Origin: Campanula takesimana
Taxonomy: Eukaryota > Streptophyta > Magnoliopsida > Asterales > Campanulaceae
Direction of reading: 5' to 3'
Assembly (NCBI GenBank): GCA_026119855.1
Contig: JAOWBW010000268.1
Span: forward strand, 703,480 to 767,479
Length of the DNA stretch: 64,000 nt
Position numbers and translations under genes: made by a program. The notes under the pieces are model-generated. The model was given only the letters and a program-made list of their open reading frames with translations, did no database searches and was not told the origin of the DNA. Below are positions 43,836 to 56,464 of the stretch, piece by piece. The stretch's first letter is position 1; each line of letters starts with the position of its first letter.

Positions 43836-44388
43836 CGGTTCCCAATCAACACATACCTTGCGGCTAGCTTTTTTGTAATGCTACTCGTGACTTCCCATTG
43901 TTGTTCTCGGGGAAAGTGCCATTGTTGAGAAAATTCATGATGTCTGTGTACCACGAGGGATTATCTTGGACTTTATTGATCTCAATACTCATGCAATATG
44001 CTAGACTAGTCCTTCTTGAAAATTTGAAGGGCTTCACCATTTTTCCTTTGGGCATCTCAACCAGTGAGGCTATGGTGGCTAAAGCATCGGCAAAGCGGTT
44101 CTTATCCCTTGGTAAATAATTGAACGTGATGTCTTAGAACTGTTCAACCAATTCTTCGAGGTGTTGACCATACTATTGGAGGGTCGGGTCTTGGATTCGC
44201 CATTTTCCCGATGTCTGATTGATAAGGAGCAGGGAGTCACCAAATACTTCTAGATCTGTGACATTTCTTTCTAGTGCTGCTTCCAGCCCCGCTATACATA
44301 CCTCATACTCGGCAATGTTGTTGGTAGCTTCGAATTCAAGACGGATTGCAATTGAAGTGTAGATGTCCTTTGGATCGACAAGCAACAT
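43836..44388 (-). pseudogene. Tat-3 second (archaeal-type) RNase H and linker
   Basis: LEFEATNNIAEYEVCIAGLEAAL and DLEVFGDSLLLINQ mark the additional RNase H that plant Tat elements carry besides the usual one. A stop follows near 44173; the domain tail and the linker to integrase (PKGKMVKPFKFSRR onwards) continue in decayed form. Confidence 0.87.
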
Positions 44389-44390
44389 GC

Positions 44391-45660
44391 CTATCCATAA
44401 CCATGCTTATTGGCGGCACCATAAAAAAAACGTTGCCACTTATTTTCCTCGGTTGTAATGCAAACCAAGTGCTTATCGGGAAACTGTAAGTCCTCCGCCT
44501 TCACTTCGTCACATGGAAATTCAGCAAGCTGATCATTGAACACTTTCGCCCTAATGGATTTGAGTGTGACGTAAGTGATATCATAGCCGGCGAGCAAGAA
44601 GCACCACTTGGATATCCTTATTGACATGAAAGGTTTCTCGAAGATGTAGCGGAGCGGATCCACTTTTGCTACTAGCTTGATTGGAAAGGCTTCCATGTAA
44701 TGTTTAAGCTTTTGAGTAACCCAAACCAGTGCTGCACATGACTTCTCCAAGACGGAGTAGTTCTTTTCGCCTCCTTGAAATCGGCGACTGACAAAATAAA
44801 TGGCATTCTCCTTTGGGGAGTCTCGTTGCTCTTGTGCTAGCATAGCCCCTAGGGATGCATCATTCACTGTGAGGTAAAGCAAGAGAGGCTTCTCCTTGTG
44901 AGGTGGAACCAAGACTAGGGGGAATGTCAAGTAATGTTTCACTTGGTCGAAAGCTTCTTGGCAAGCGTCGGTCCATTCTAAAGCCATATTCTTCTTGAGT
45001 AGCTTGAAGATTGGCTCACACATGGAAGTAAGCTGGTGCACAAACCGACTGATGTACTGAAGTCAGTCCATGAAACTTTTGATTTCTTTCTGTGTCTTGG
45101 GAGGAGGCATGTCAATGATTGCCTTGATTTTTGAGGGATCTGCTTCAATTCCCCTTTCAGTGACCATGTAGCCAAGAACCTTACCTCGGATAACCCCAAA
45201 AGTTCACTTTGCGGGATTGAACCTTATCTTGTGCTGTCGAAGCCTTTTAAAGAACTTGCGGAGGTCTATCAAATGTTGACCGTCGGTCCCCTTTGAATGG
45301 ATGATCATGTCATCCACGTAGACCTCGATCTCTTTGTGAATCATGTCATGGAACAAGTCTGTCATGGCCCTTTGATAAGTAGCCCCAGTGTTCCTTAGCC
45401 CAAATGACATAACTGTGTAGCAAAAGGTGCCCCACGGTATTGTGAAAGCAGTCTTGTGTTGATCCTTCTCGGCCATGAGAATCTGATTGTACCCAGCGAA
45501 ACCATCCATAAATGAGCGGACCTCGTAGGCGGCAGTGGAGTCGACTTGCATGTCGATGTTGGGTAGTGGAAAGTCATCCTTTGGAGAAGCTTTGTTCAAA
45601 TCCCGGAAGTCCACACATACACGGACCTTACCATTAGCCTTTCGGACTGTGACCACATTG
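44391..45660 (-). pseudogene. Tat-3 reverse transcriptase and first RNase H
   Basis: RT from ANGKVRVCVDFRDLNKASPK through FAGYNQILMAEKDQHKTAF and the active site EVYVDDMIIHSKG (near 45310). The thumb/connection region has stops near 45204 and 45060. RNase H then starts with LLYLTVNDASLGAMLAQ, where the usual first Asp position reads Asn-Asp-Ala, with YFVSRRFQGGEKNYSVLEK downstream. Confidence 0.92.
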
Positions 45661-47036
45661 GCTAACCATGTCGGATACTAAATAACTTTGATGAAGCCCA
45701 CATTGAGAAGCTTCTCTATCTCTTCTTTGACTTGTAGAGACCATTCTGGCTTGATCTTTTTGAGTTTCTGCTTTGTCGGCCTAGCATCATCTCTGAACGA
45801 AATTCTATGCTCAGCGACCTTTCTGTCTAAACCTGGCATGTCTTTGTATGACCATGCAAATACATCCATGAACTCTTTGAGTAGTGCAGCCAATCTGTCT
45901 TTCTCTTCCCCCCTTGAAGAAGCTTCCGATCTTGGTTTTTTTCGGCTCTTCGTCGGTACCCAGATTAACAACATGCAATTCTTCATCAGCCCCTGGGCCA
46001 TTTTCACCACGACTATGGACCTGTTGAGCAAGTTCATTTAAGTATGTTGTGTTTTCGTGGTCTATTTCATCATTATTTGAATCATTATTAACTAGTTCAT
46101 TAGATTCGTTATTAGTTAATTCATCATTCATGATGTTTACAATCTCAGGGTACTCGAAAAGATCAAATTTTTCATTAACAAATAAAGGGAACACACGCTC
46201 GGCTATGGCTTCCATATCCTCTTGGGTGAGGGTATCGGAAGCACTCTCGGACTCGAAAGTGAATGTGAACAAGTCTTCCTTTGTGACCTTGCGCGGAATG
46301 CAACCCATCTTCTCGACCAAGAATTCCTCGAATACCACGGGCCCCTTTGTAGAATACCAGTTGTTGATTGGTTCAGAGCTTGGCTGGATCTCGCTGATAG
46401 TTTCCCTTCTTGTGTCGGTGTCGTAAATGGCATTGATCTGGCACTCGTCCATAATGGCAAATTCCTTGAACATGGAAGCTAAATCTGTCAATTCTTCCCC
46501 CACTGTAATCTCTGTCTCGGACGCTATAGTCACTTTCTTTCCCCACCATTCTCGGGATGACATGGGAGTTGGTTCCCCATCGGATTTCTGGATCTCACAG
46601 TCGAAAAAGATTTTGAGACCGGGCTTTCTGATGCCCTTGATATTGGCCCATGGCTCAGGAAAGATTACGTATGGAACATCTTCCCCTTGGCGGACAAAGT
46701 AGCCATTCAGTGTCTTGCAGTAAGGCCTCAAATTGTTATCCTCATAACGACAGCCTTCCCTACGAGCTCTGGCCTTTTCATTCTTGATGGCTTGCTCATA
46801 TTTCAAGTCTTCTTTGGAAGGCTCATATCCCAAACCGAACGTGTTCTTAATAAAAGGAACCTATACGGGTTGCATTCTACCCTGTTGGTATTTCCCTAGG
46901 CCTAGACTGGGAAAGTATTCATATTCCTCATCATGCGGAGGACTTTGTGGTTGCCGAGGGTCCATGATATGTTTCCCCCTTGTTTATCGATGGCGTTGAT
47001 TGAGACGCCTGAGAGGGTGGAGTCTTCTAAACCATG
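45661..47036 (-). pseudogene. Tat-3 linker between protease and RT
   Basis: Minus strand. The long, poorly conserved Tat linker: VRQGEDVPYVIFPEPWANI (near 46690), acidic stretches (NNDSNNDEIDHENTT), then DVFAWSYKDMPGLDRKVAEH (near 45850), the usual lead-in to RT. Overlapping frames near 45811-46037 show a frameshift. Confidence 0.85.
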
Positions 47037-47937
47037 TTAAACTTGGTGGACGGGTTCCCCCTTTCTGTGGATAGTGACGTTTTCTGCCATGACGGTCACT
47101 ATTTCATCCCCATTTCTGAACTTCACACACTGGTGGATATTTGAAGGGACGGCATTAGAACTGTGTATCCACGGTCGGCCCAAGAGAAAATTGAATGAGG
47201 AAGGTACATCGAGCACTTGGAAAGGGGCGGACATGACCATGCTCCCAAACTCAATGTCTATTTCCACCATACCCATGACTGTGCGGGCAGTGCTGTCGTA
47301 ACCTCAGATCACTTGAGTAGAAGGCTTTAAGTCTGAATTCTTAAGCCCCAGTATGCCCATGATTCTGCCGGGCATTAGGTTGAGTGCGGAACCACCATCA
47401 ACCAAGACTCTCGAAATAGGTCTCCCCCTTGCTCTCACTTTGAGATAGATGGCCTCATTATGATCGGACCCAAATGGTGGGAGGTCCATATCTGTAAAAG
47501 TGATGACATTGCCAAAATGAATGTGGCCTATCATTGTAGTAAGTTCCTCGGGAGTTGTATCGGGAGATATCGATGTGTCGTCGAGATTACTGATGACAAG
47601 ATCTCGGTGCTTCTTTGAGGATGCAATGAGGTCCCAAATAGAGATGTTGGCTTTAGTTTTCTTGAGTTGTTTCAACAAAGGATCTTCGAGGGTGTCGCGA
47701 GCTTGCGATCTTTGAGAAGAGGTGCTTGGTGCAGAAGTAGTGGGGTTGCTTGCTATGACTCGTCCGGATCGAGTTAGCATGTTGACGTTCCCATCTTGCC
47801 TCTTTTTCCTATTATCTAATACCTCCCTCATTTCCTCATCATAAGTCACAACATAACAAGAATTGTCAAATTTAATCATCACATTGGAGCCCTCATTCAC
47901 AATTGGGATTGAATGAGTGGACTCCTCAAACTCCCCT
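47037..47937 (-). pseudogene. Tat-3 protease region
   Basis: Minus strand. MIKFDNSCYVVTYDEEM, NVNMLTRSGRV, then the protease site SRVLVDGGSALNLMP (near 47390) and FNFLLGRPWIHSSNAVPS (near 47170). Asp-Gly-Gly replaces the classical Asp-Ser/Thr-Gly; Tat proteases often have Asp-X-Gly-Ser here. A stop lies near 47304. The right end, just before 47938, is the LARD-2 insertion point. Confidence 0.88.
47933..47937. repeat. Target-site duplication of LARD-2, left copy (CCCCT)
   Basis: CCCCT at 47933-47937 and again at 63745-63749, flanking LARD-2 once TekGag is taken out. Confidence 0.9.
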
Positions 47938-47944
47938 TGTAAAG

Positions 47945-50259
47945 TGTCACGACCCGAAAACTAGGCTCTATTTTATTAGAAATAAATAATTATTATTTAT
48001 TTATTTATTTATTTAAATTATTATTTATTTAAATATTTATGTATGCATTTTATGTGTTATAATATTTATGCCTAGCATTTTATTTGAGTCATTTGGGTTA
48101 GTGTAGTATTGTTGGGTCTTAATTGCTAGCAGGGGGTGTAAGTATTTGTGTTAGTAGATGGGGAAGGGGTCTAATTGTAACATTTTGAAATAATTTCCCT
48201 ACTCCCTCTCTTCTCCCTCACCTCCATAGTCTTTCCCCCTCACCTCACCATCTCTCCCAGCAAATCTCTCTCTCTCTCTCTCCATGTTTGTGGGTAAGTT
48301 TTTCTCTCTTCCTTCTCTCTTCATTTTCTTCCTCTTCCTCTCATTATTTCTCATTTCTTAAAACATGAATCTTGTTTAGATCGTCGATAGGATCGTAAAG
48401 GGCTAAGAATATTCGAATTCCGTCAACTTTGAGAAAATCCGGGTAAGTTACTTTTCCCCCATTTATGTTAAAAATGCTCATCTTTAACTCCATTGATGAT
48501 CTAGTTGTTATATATGGCTTCTTTGGTTGATTTGGAACCTATTTGTAAATTTTTCATATTATTGTGAAATTTGAGTGTTTGAATCATTCATTGGTTAGGG
48601 TTGTCCAAATGTTTCTAGATGAGTTATTTTAGGCTTAGAAGTTGTTTTGGCACTTGGGTAAACTAGTTGGGAGTGTTGGTGTTGATTGGGGTTGAAGTGG
48701 TGAATTTTGGGGTTGAAATTCGGGTAGAAGAACCCAGGAAGAATTCTGGGTTTGCTGATGTTGGTTGGAGGCGCGCGCATCTTATTGGGGTGAGGCGCGC
48801 GCACCCCTCCATCTCACCTTGTGCGTTTTTCTTCTGTTTATAGGAGGCGCGCGCACCCTATGTGTGGGAGGCGCGCGCACCCTTTGTATCCCTGTTGGTG
48901 CCTTTCTTTCTGATTAAGGGAGGCGCGCTTACCCTGTTGGTGGGAGGCGCGCGCACCCCCTTCCTTTCTGTGAAATTTATTCGCTTCTTGTCCAATCTTT
49001 CGAAGGTTATAATTCCTTCGTCCGGCCTCCGTTTTAGTCGAGCAAACTATCGTTTTAAAGCTTTTTTAGAGTACTACGAGATAAGGTGGTTTATTCGGTT
49101 GGGATTCAGGTTTAGGTTGTGTTGAGTTTTCAGTAGGTGTTTTATAACACAAAACGTTTACGATCTGTCCGTTGTGATAAAGTTTGGGATAATTGTTTGG
49201 GTGGGTTGTGGATAACTCTGGTGTTTAAAATGGTTCCTTTGTGAACAAATATGTGTGGAATTTGACCAAGTATCGTTTTGTATTTGTTTGGACATCTTTT
49301 GATGTGTTGTTGGATTAGTGCACCTTTTTGGGTGATTTATTTGAAATGCTTCCCTACTTTGGAATCCTTAGTTGTTTATTTGAGCTAGTATTTTATTACT
49401 TAGCCCTTACTTGAAAGTCCAGCTGATATTTTGTGTGTGTTTGGGCGATGCAAAACATTATGATGGCACAGCCAAGTCCATTGTGATGTTGACCATTGTT
49501 TTGCCCCATTATTACCCTCCTCCAGATTGGCTTTGGATGTGACATGAGCTAGCTCCTTTGTGAGAATTATAGCTATTCGTTTTCGGGCTTTGACTGTGTG
49601 TCAGTTTCCCCTTGTTATTGGTTCCGGTACCGAGGATTTCTCTTCAGCTTTCATGCTATTATGAAGATGTTGATGGTTGATTATTGAAGCTGCGCAGCGA
49701 CCTTTATTTGGTTTATCGGTTTGGAAAACCTTGGCTAATATCCTTTGTTATGTGTTCATTTCCGCTGCTATCTGATATATGATAATTGCTATGTGTTATG
49801 TGAATTATTATTGATTATTGCATCTTAGCATGTCATGTAGTTGCATTAGTAACTTACTGAGATTTTATCTCACCCCGTTTCCTTTCAATGTTGTTTTCCT
49901 TAACCCCCTCCCACAGGAGGAAAGGATTAGGATTTGCGGATCGAGGAGGACGTCGAGAGGTTTGAGATATTTGGGCAGGTTATTATTGTGCGGTTTGCAT
50001 TATATAAATGTGTAACCTTCTTGGGGATAGTTGTACCACAATGACGTCATTAAGATTTGTAATATTTTGTATTTTGGGTGTGAGCTTGTAGAGCTTACAC
50101 TAGTTGTTTTATGGTGTTGTTAAACTTGGATTTTCCAAACCTTGTGTTAAAATCTTTTGGGTATAAAATGAAATTTTTACCTTCTGTATTTTAGAGTTTT
50201 TGGTTGTAAGTCGACGTCCAGCTCGCGAGTTCCCGGCCCGCGGGTTCGGGGTCGCAACT
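47945..50259 (+). repeat. TekGag 5' LTR
   Basis: Starts TGTCACGACCCG. The end is slightly altered (GTCGCAACT in place of GTCGCGACA). Landmarks: CT-rich block (48195-48350), GTAAGT (48443-48448), six GCGCGC motifs (48768-48959), CCGGTACCG (49624-49632), GCTGCGCAGC (49689-49698), pyrimidine tract ending CAG (49916), TTATATAAATG near 50000. Confidence 0.92.
48768..48959. repeat. GC motif cluster in TekGag 5' LTR
   Basis: Six copies of AGGCGCGCGCACCC or close variants, spaced 20-60 bp. The self-complementary core is GCGCGCGC, a CG-CG-CG version of the dyad; the outer arms pair only partly. The 3' LTR has the same six near 54079-54272, with several CG to CA changes. Confidence 0.85.
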
Positions 50260-50261
50260 GT

Positions 50262-50273
50262 TGGTATCAGAGC
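50262..50273 (+). other. TekGag primer-binding site
   Basis: TGGTATCAGAGC, two to three bases after the LTR. Confidence 0.93.
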
Positions 50274-50379
50274 CATGGTTTAGCTCTATGTATAAGTATA
50301 GGTGGACTAGAATGACCTAGGAGGGTAGATGGGTTCAGAGTGAGTAACGATGAGTATTTTATGCAGGTATTTGTTTGTG

Positions 50380-51780
50380 ATGACTAGAAGAAGAATGGGT
50401 GAAAGTTCTAGTGGGGCTCAGAATCAGAATGGTCTTCGGGAAGAAAACCGTACAATGTTTCAGGACAGGTTTGAAGCGGCCGTGAAAGCAATTCATGACC
50501 AAGGGCCGAGAGAGGAACATGTAGCACCTCCGCGATATGGGTTGGAGCAGTTCTTGAAGTTGAAACCAAGTGAGTACGACGGTGAGCCTGATGTGAAGAA
50601 GGCCGAGCTATGGATAGAATCGATGGAGAAAATCTACGAGGTCTTTGGTTGCACTGATGAGGATAGGGTTCTGTTTGCAGCTTATAAGTTCGTGGGGGCT
50701 GCAGAACATTGGTGGAAGGCACTGAAGACCAATTAGGATGCGACTCTTATACCATATCCTTGGGAGTGGTTCGTGAGGAAATTCAAGGATCATTTTATCT
50801 CTCTAGTGAATCAAAACCGGAAAGAGATCGAGTTCCTCAGCTTGGAGCAAGGCATGATGTCAGTAGCACAGTACTCTGCTAAGTTCACAGAATTAGCCAG
50901 GTGTTGTGACTACCTTGTGCGGACCGAGGAGCAGAAAGCGATGAGATTGATCAGGGGTTTGAAGACAGCTATTAGGACTCAACTTTTAGCCCAAAGAATT
51001 CAACCTTTTCAGGATGCGGTGGATCGAGCCTACTTGATTGAGCAGGATATTAGGGAACACAAAACGAAGACTGAGATGGTTAAGCCGGGTAAGCAAGGCG
51101 GGCAGAGTAAGTCACAACAGCAACATTCGGATAACAGAGGTAATTCTGGAGTGCAAACTCGATTCAGAAGGCAACTTCAAGGGCAACCAACAGTAGGAAA
51201 TCAAGGTTCTAATAAGGGGACACGAAATGGGAAGATCTGTGGCTATTGACAAAGGGAAAGACATTCAGAAGACAAGTGTTGGAAGAAGCAGGGAAAATGT
51301 GTGAAGTGTGGTCAGTTGGGACACTTCGTTAAAGATTGTCTGAGGTTTAGAGTTCAGTCATCGGGGACAGGAACTGGAATACCACAGGGTCAGAAGAGGG
51401 ATGCTTCGGGGAAGCCCAAGGTTTCGGGTAGAGTATTTGCAATCAATCAGCACTCAACGGGTGATTCATCAGTTTCAGGAGGTATTAAATTTGTGTCGAG
51501 AGAGCGAGCGCGTGCATTTTAGGATCATCGCATTCTCATGTTTATGTGCATTTAGTTGCATTTATTTCTCCTGAGTCTTTGACTTATGTGTTGTCAGTGT
51601 CTACTCCTATGGAGGAGTGTAGGATATCTGAGGGAGTCTTATGTGCTCATGTTGTGCTTAGAGGTAGATATAACTTACCTGCTAAATTTGTCATATTGCT
51701 ATTACAAGGTTTTGATGTTATTTTGAGAAGAGAAATGTTATGCTTTAGTCGATTATTGTAGGAGGATTGTTACATTCTCT
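50380..51780 (+). pseudogene. TekGag gag and protease trace
   Basis: ATG 50380 (MTRRRMGESSSG). Capsid motifs as in Tek-2 (PSEYDGEPDVKKAELWIE, AAEHWWKALKTN, MRKFKDHFIS, MRLIRGLKTAIRTQ), zinc knuckle CVKCGQLGHFVKDC and a first knuckle with a stop inside (51247-51249). An earlier stop is at 50734. Protease is reduced to decayed traces (GSSHSHVYVHL-like near 51520, FDVILRREML near 51710). After about 51800 no pol is seen. Confidence 0.9.
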
Positions 51781-53240
51781 ATTCCTGATTTCCTAAAATC
51801 GTTTTGAGACCGTTCCTTTGGGTAGAATTATACTCATCTTTTCTTATATGGGATTTGAATATATAACTTAGGTAGGTGTCAAGGGGATGTCTATACCGAA
51901 TTGTTAGGTGTATGTATCATTTGTAAGATTTCTATTTTCCTCTAAATAGTGCCTAGTGTTTGGGGAGGAACTTGGGTTAAATTGAGTTGTTATGGTACAA
52001 GGTTGTAGTGCTAATATTTAGATCAATGTCCCTATGGCATCGGTTGGGTTATAAGAGTTGAGGATTCAAATTGAGGATTTCTGGATAGGAGATTTTGTTT
52101 ACTTGTAGTGCACCTACGTGAGCGCATCGGAATTGGATAGTATGAACAAAAGCATGATGTGTTATGGGATATGAGTATATTATGGAAGTTATAATCATCA
52201 ATAGTGGTGAGCGCGTTAAGTTTGAAAGGACTAAGCACATTTCGGGAGAGTAATAAATTTGAGACCTATATTAAAGGCATTTTGAGTTTTAGTTAAAGGG
52301 GTGTTCTATGGTTCTAAATCTTGTCTTGGTGGCATTTCTTGTTTTGGATTACAAATATGTGAAGAAAGTTGAGTATAAATACTTGGGCATATTAAAGAAT
52401 ACTATGGTTTGGTATTGGGTCAGTTGGAATGTGACTAGCTAATGGGTTTATTATGATGGCAGTACTATTGAGCCTAAGTATCTTTAAGTTAATGAATGTA
52501 TACGTGAAAGTCTAATGTGGGTCAGCTGTTGGAGATTTAGGGATTGCTAAACTTCTTTGGGGTATATAAGCGCGGATTATTAATTCAAGAAAAGGAATTA
52601 GAGAAAATCCCTTGACGATAAAAATTGGATTATTTTTCGGACTACTGAGTATTTGTAATTGTTTAAAGCTTTCAAAGATTGAAGTAATGTGATGATGGTA
52701 CTATGACATGGATTTAAATAAACATTTTGTATTAAAATTTTGGGTTTACATTGTACCTCTAGTTTAAGGTACCATCAAAGGCGAAAGCACTATAATGGGA
52801 ATCCTTGGAGGTATAGCCACTTTGGTGAATTTTATGGGGATGGAAAATTTCTTTAGCTTTTCATATTTTAAAAGCTAATTAAGCTCGAGATGGTAATGTT
52901 TTGAATTTCTGGGGAATAATACTAAGTATGCGATTTACGAATGGAAGTACCTTTGCGGTGTAGTTAAGGTTATGAATAAGGCGAGCTTGAGATACCTCGA
53001 GAATTATGTGTGGAATAAATTTGGATTCTTCGATTTTGAGTACGGATTTTTATTAGTAATGAAGATAATGAAGGAATGATTCGGTTCGAGAGGTGGTGTT
53101 ATCATAAGCATTATTTAAGGTTACCTTTTAGTGGGTTAGATTTGGACAATTGAGGAATTTGAGAAATGGCGGAACTATCGTATCCGTAGCTAATTGGTCT
53201 TTCGGGTAAGTCTCGTTAAAATTCGGGTCGAATTTTCTTT
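51781..53240 (+). other. TekGag non-coding half, shared with the LARDs
   Basis: AT-rich, no domain. Matches LARD-2 (around 59135-59960) and LARD-1 (minus, around 5530-4400) by eye. The last part, near 53165-53240, resembles the Tek-2 chromodomain end and 3' tail (AACTATCGTATCCGTAGC beside AATTATCCGTGGC, then shared TTAAAATTCGGGTCGAATT). Confidence 0.75.
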
Positions 53241-53253
53241 AAGGGGGAGTGAA
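53241..53253 (+). other. TekGag polypurine tract
   Basis: AAGGGGGAGTGAA, identical to that of Tek-2, directly before the 3' LTR. Confidence 0.92.
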
Positions 53254-55571
53254 TGTCACGACCCGAAAACTAGGCTCTATTTTATTAGAAATAAATAATT
53301 ATTATTTATTTATTTGCTTATTTATTTATTTAAATTATTATTTATTTAAATATTTATATGTGCATTTTATGTGTTATAATATTTATGCCTAGCATTTTAT
53401 TTGAGTCATTTGGGTTAGTGTAGTATTATTGGGTCTTAATTGTTAGCAGGGGGTGTAAGTATTTGTGTTAGTGGATGGGGAAGGGGTCTAATTGTAACAT
53501 TTTGAAATAATTTCCCTACTCCCTCTCTTCTCCCTCACCTCCCTAGTCTTTCCCCCTCACCTCACCATCTCTCCCAGCAAATCTCTCTCTCTCTCCATGT
53601 TTGTGGGTAAGTTTTTCTCTCTTCCTTCTCTCTTCATTTTCTTCCTCTTCCTCTCATTATTTCTCATTTCTTAAAACATGAATCTTGTTTAGATCGTCGA
53701 TAGGATCGTAAAGGGCTAAGAATATTCGAATTCCGTCAATTTTGAGAAAATCCGGGTAAGTTACTTTTCCCCATTTATGTTAAAAATGCTCATCTTTAAC
53801 TCCATTGATGATCTAGTTGTTATATATGGCTTCTTTGGTTGATTTGGAACCTATTTGTAAATTTTTCATATTATTGTGAAATTTGAGTGTTTGAATCATT
53901 CATTGGTTAGGGTTGTCCAAATGTTTCTAGATGAGTTATTTTAGGCTTAGAAGTTGTTTTGGCACTTGGGTAAACTAGTTGGGAGTGTTGGTGTTGATTG
54001 GGGTTGAAGTGGTGAATTTTGGGGTTGAAATTCGGGTAGAAGAACCCAGGAAGAATTCTGGGTTTGCTGATTTTGGTTGGAGGCGCACGCATCCTATTGG
54101 GGTGAGGCGCGCGCACCCCTCCATCTCACCTTGTGCGTTTTTCTTCTGTTTATAGGAGGCGCGCGCACCCTATGTGTGGGAGGCGCGCGCACCCTTTGTA
54201 TCCCTGTTGGTGCCTTTCTTTCTGATTAAGGGAGGCGCACGCACCCTGTTGGTGGGAGGCGCGCGCACCCCCTTCCTTTCTGTGAAATTTATTCGCTTCT
54301 TGTCCAATCTTTCGAAGGTTATAATTCCTTCGTCCGGCCTCCGTTTTAGTCGAGCAAACTATCGTTTTAAATCTCTTTTAGAGTACTATGAGATAAGGTG
54401 GTTTATTCGGTTGGGATTCAGTTTTAGGTTGTGTTGAGTTTTCAGTAGGTGTTTTATAACACAAAACGTTTACGATCGGTCCGTTGTGATAAAGTTTGGG
54501 ATAATTGTTTGTGTGGGTTGTGGATAACTCTGGTGTTTAAAATGGTTCCTTTGTGAACAAATATGTGTGGAATTTGACCAAGTATCGTTTTGTATTTGTT
54601 TGGACATCTTTTGATGTGTTGTTGGATTGGTGCACCTTTTTGGGTGATTTATTTGAAATGGTTCCCTGCTTTGGAATCCTTAGTTGTTTATTTGAGCTAG
54701 TATTTTATTACTTAGCCCTTACTTGAAAGTCCAGCTGGTATTTTGTGTGTGTTTGGGCGATGCGAAACATTATGATGGCACAGCCAAGTCCATTGTGATG
54801 TTAACCATTGTTTTGCCCCATTATTACCCTCCTCCAGATTGGCCTTGGATGTGAGATGAGCTAGCTCCTTTGTGAGCATTATAGCTATTGGTTTTCGGGC
54901 TTTGACTGTGTGTCACTGTCCCCTTGTTATTGGTTCCGGTACCGTGGATTTCTTTTCAGCTTTCATGCTATTATGAAGATGTTGATGGTTGATTATTGAA
55001 GCTGCGCAGCGACCTTTATTTGGTTTATCGGTTTGGAAAACCTTGGCTAATATCCTTTGTTATGTGTTCATTTCCGCTGCTATCTGATATATGATAATTG
55101 CTATGTGTTATGTGAATTATTATTGATTATTGCATCTTAGCATGTCATGTAGTTGCATTAGTAACTTACTGAGATTTTATCTCACCCCGTTTCCTTTCAA
55201 TGTTGTTTTCCTTAACCCCCTCCCCCAGGAGGAAAGGATTAGGATTTGCGGATCGAGGAGGACGTCGAGAGGTTTGAGATATTTGGGCAGGTTATTATTG
55301 TGCGGTTTGCATTATATAAATGTGTAACCTTCTTGGGGATAGTTGTACCACAATGACGTCATTAAGATTTGTAATATTTTGTATTTTGGGTGTGAGCTTG
55401 TAGAGCTTACACTAGTTGTTTTATGGTGTTGTTAAACTTGGATTTTCCAAACCTTGTGTTAAAATCTTTTGGGTATAAAATGAAATTTTTACCTTCTGTA
55501 TTTTAGAGTTTTTGGTTGTAAGTCGACGTCCAGCTCGCGAGTTCCCGGCCCGCGGGTTCATGGTCGCGACA
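53254..55571 (+). repeat. TekGag 3' LTR
   Basis: Starts TGTCACGACCCG, ends GTCGCGACA, 2318 bp, near-identical to the 5' LTR by eye. A short unit difference in a CT repeat near 53580 is the clearest indel. Confidence 0.94.
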
Positions 55572-56353
55572 TAACGACCCGAAAACATGTATCTATTTTA
55601 TTAGTAATAAATATTTATTTATTTGTTTATGTGTGCATTTTGTGTTCCATAATATTTTGTGTCTAGCATTTTAATTGATCATTTGTGCTAGTGTGGAATT
55701 TATTGGGTCTTAGTTGATAGTGGGGAAATGGATTTAATTGTTCCTAGTTGGGTCTAGAGGGGGGCCTAGGTGTAACATTTTAAATAATCATCCTACTCCT
55801 TCCTCCTCCCTCCCTCTCCCTCACCTCCTCCCTCATTTTCCCTGCACACACACACACACACACACTCAATCTTCTCTCTCTTTACATGGAAAGGTAAGAA
55901 AACTCTCCTCCGTCTCTCCTTCTTTTGATCATCTTCCTTTCATCATTCCTTATTGCTCATTTTATGAAAAATGCTTAGATCGTCGCTAGGATCGTAAAGA
56001 GCTAAGAAAAATCGAATTCCGTCATCTTTGATAAATTCCAAGTAAGTCGCTTTTCCCCCATTTATGCTAAAAATGTTCATCCTATGCTTAGATGATGCTT
56101 TGACTACCATATATTGCTTCTTTGGTTGATTTGGACTTGATTTCCATTTTTGTACATTTTTGTGAGAATTTAATGTTTGATCCACTTCTTGATTTGAGTT
56201 GTTTAAAGGTTGTTATGAGTCTCCTTTTCGTTTATAAGTAGTTTGGGTACCTTAGTTCACTTGTTAGAAGCATTAATTTTGGGTTGTGTTGAAATGGGTA
56301 AAATTTTGGATGAAACCCAGGTGTTCTTGCCGAATTCCAGCAGTCAGGGCTCG

Positions 56354-56464
56354 TGGGCGACTGCCCATAGAGGGTTTGGGTGACCGCCCATGGAGTCAGT
56401 CTGTTGGATAGTGATTTAGGACTTTTGGGCGACCGCCCAAGGTGGTTATGGGCGACCACCCATA
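56354..56464. repeat. CG-NN-CG palindrome cluster in LARD-2 5' LTR
   Basis: TTGGGCGACCGCCCAA (56425-56440) is perfect. TGGGCGACTGCCCA (56354-56367), TGGGTGACCGCCCA (56377-56390) and TATGGGCGACCACCCATA (56447-56464) each carry one C/T or G/A change. Confidence 0.92.

Larger units (their letters stand above)
47945..55571 (+). mobile_element. TekGag: gag-only derivative of the Tek family
   Basis: A 7.6-kb plus-strand element with LTRs of about 2315 and 2318 bp, primer site, degenerate gag, non-coding second half and purine tract. It is flanked by TAAAG (47940-47944) and TAACG (55572-55576), a 5-bp duplication with one change. It sits after base 2 of the LARD-2 5' LTR, apart from the duplicated bases. 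It lacks protease beyond a trace, and RT, RNase H and integrase altogether. Confidence 0.92.

Noticed and set aside
55850..55866. CA microsatellite near the start of the LARD-2 5' LTR, shorter in the 3' LTR
   Set aside because: Ordinary slippage in a simple repeat.
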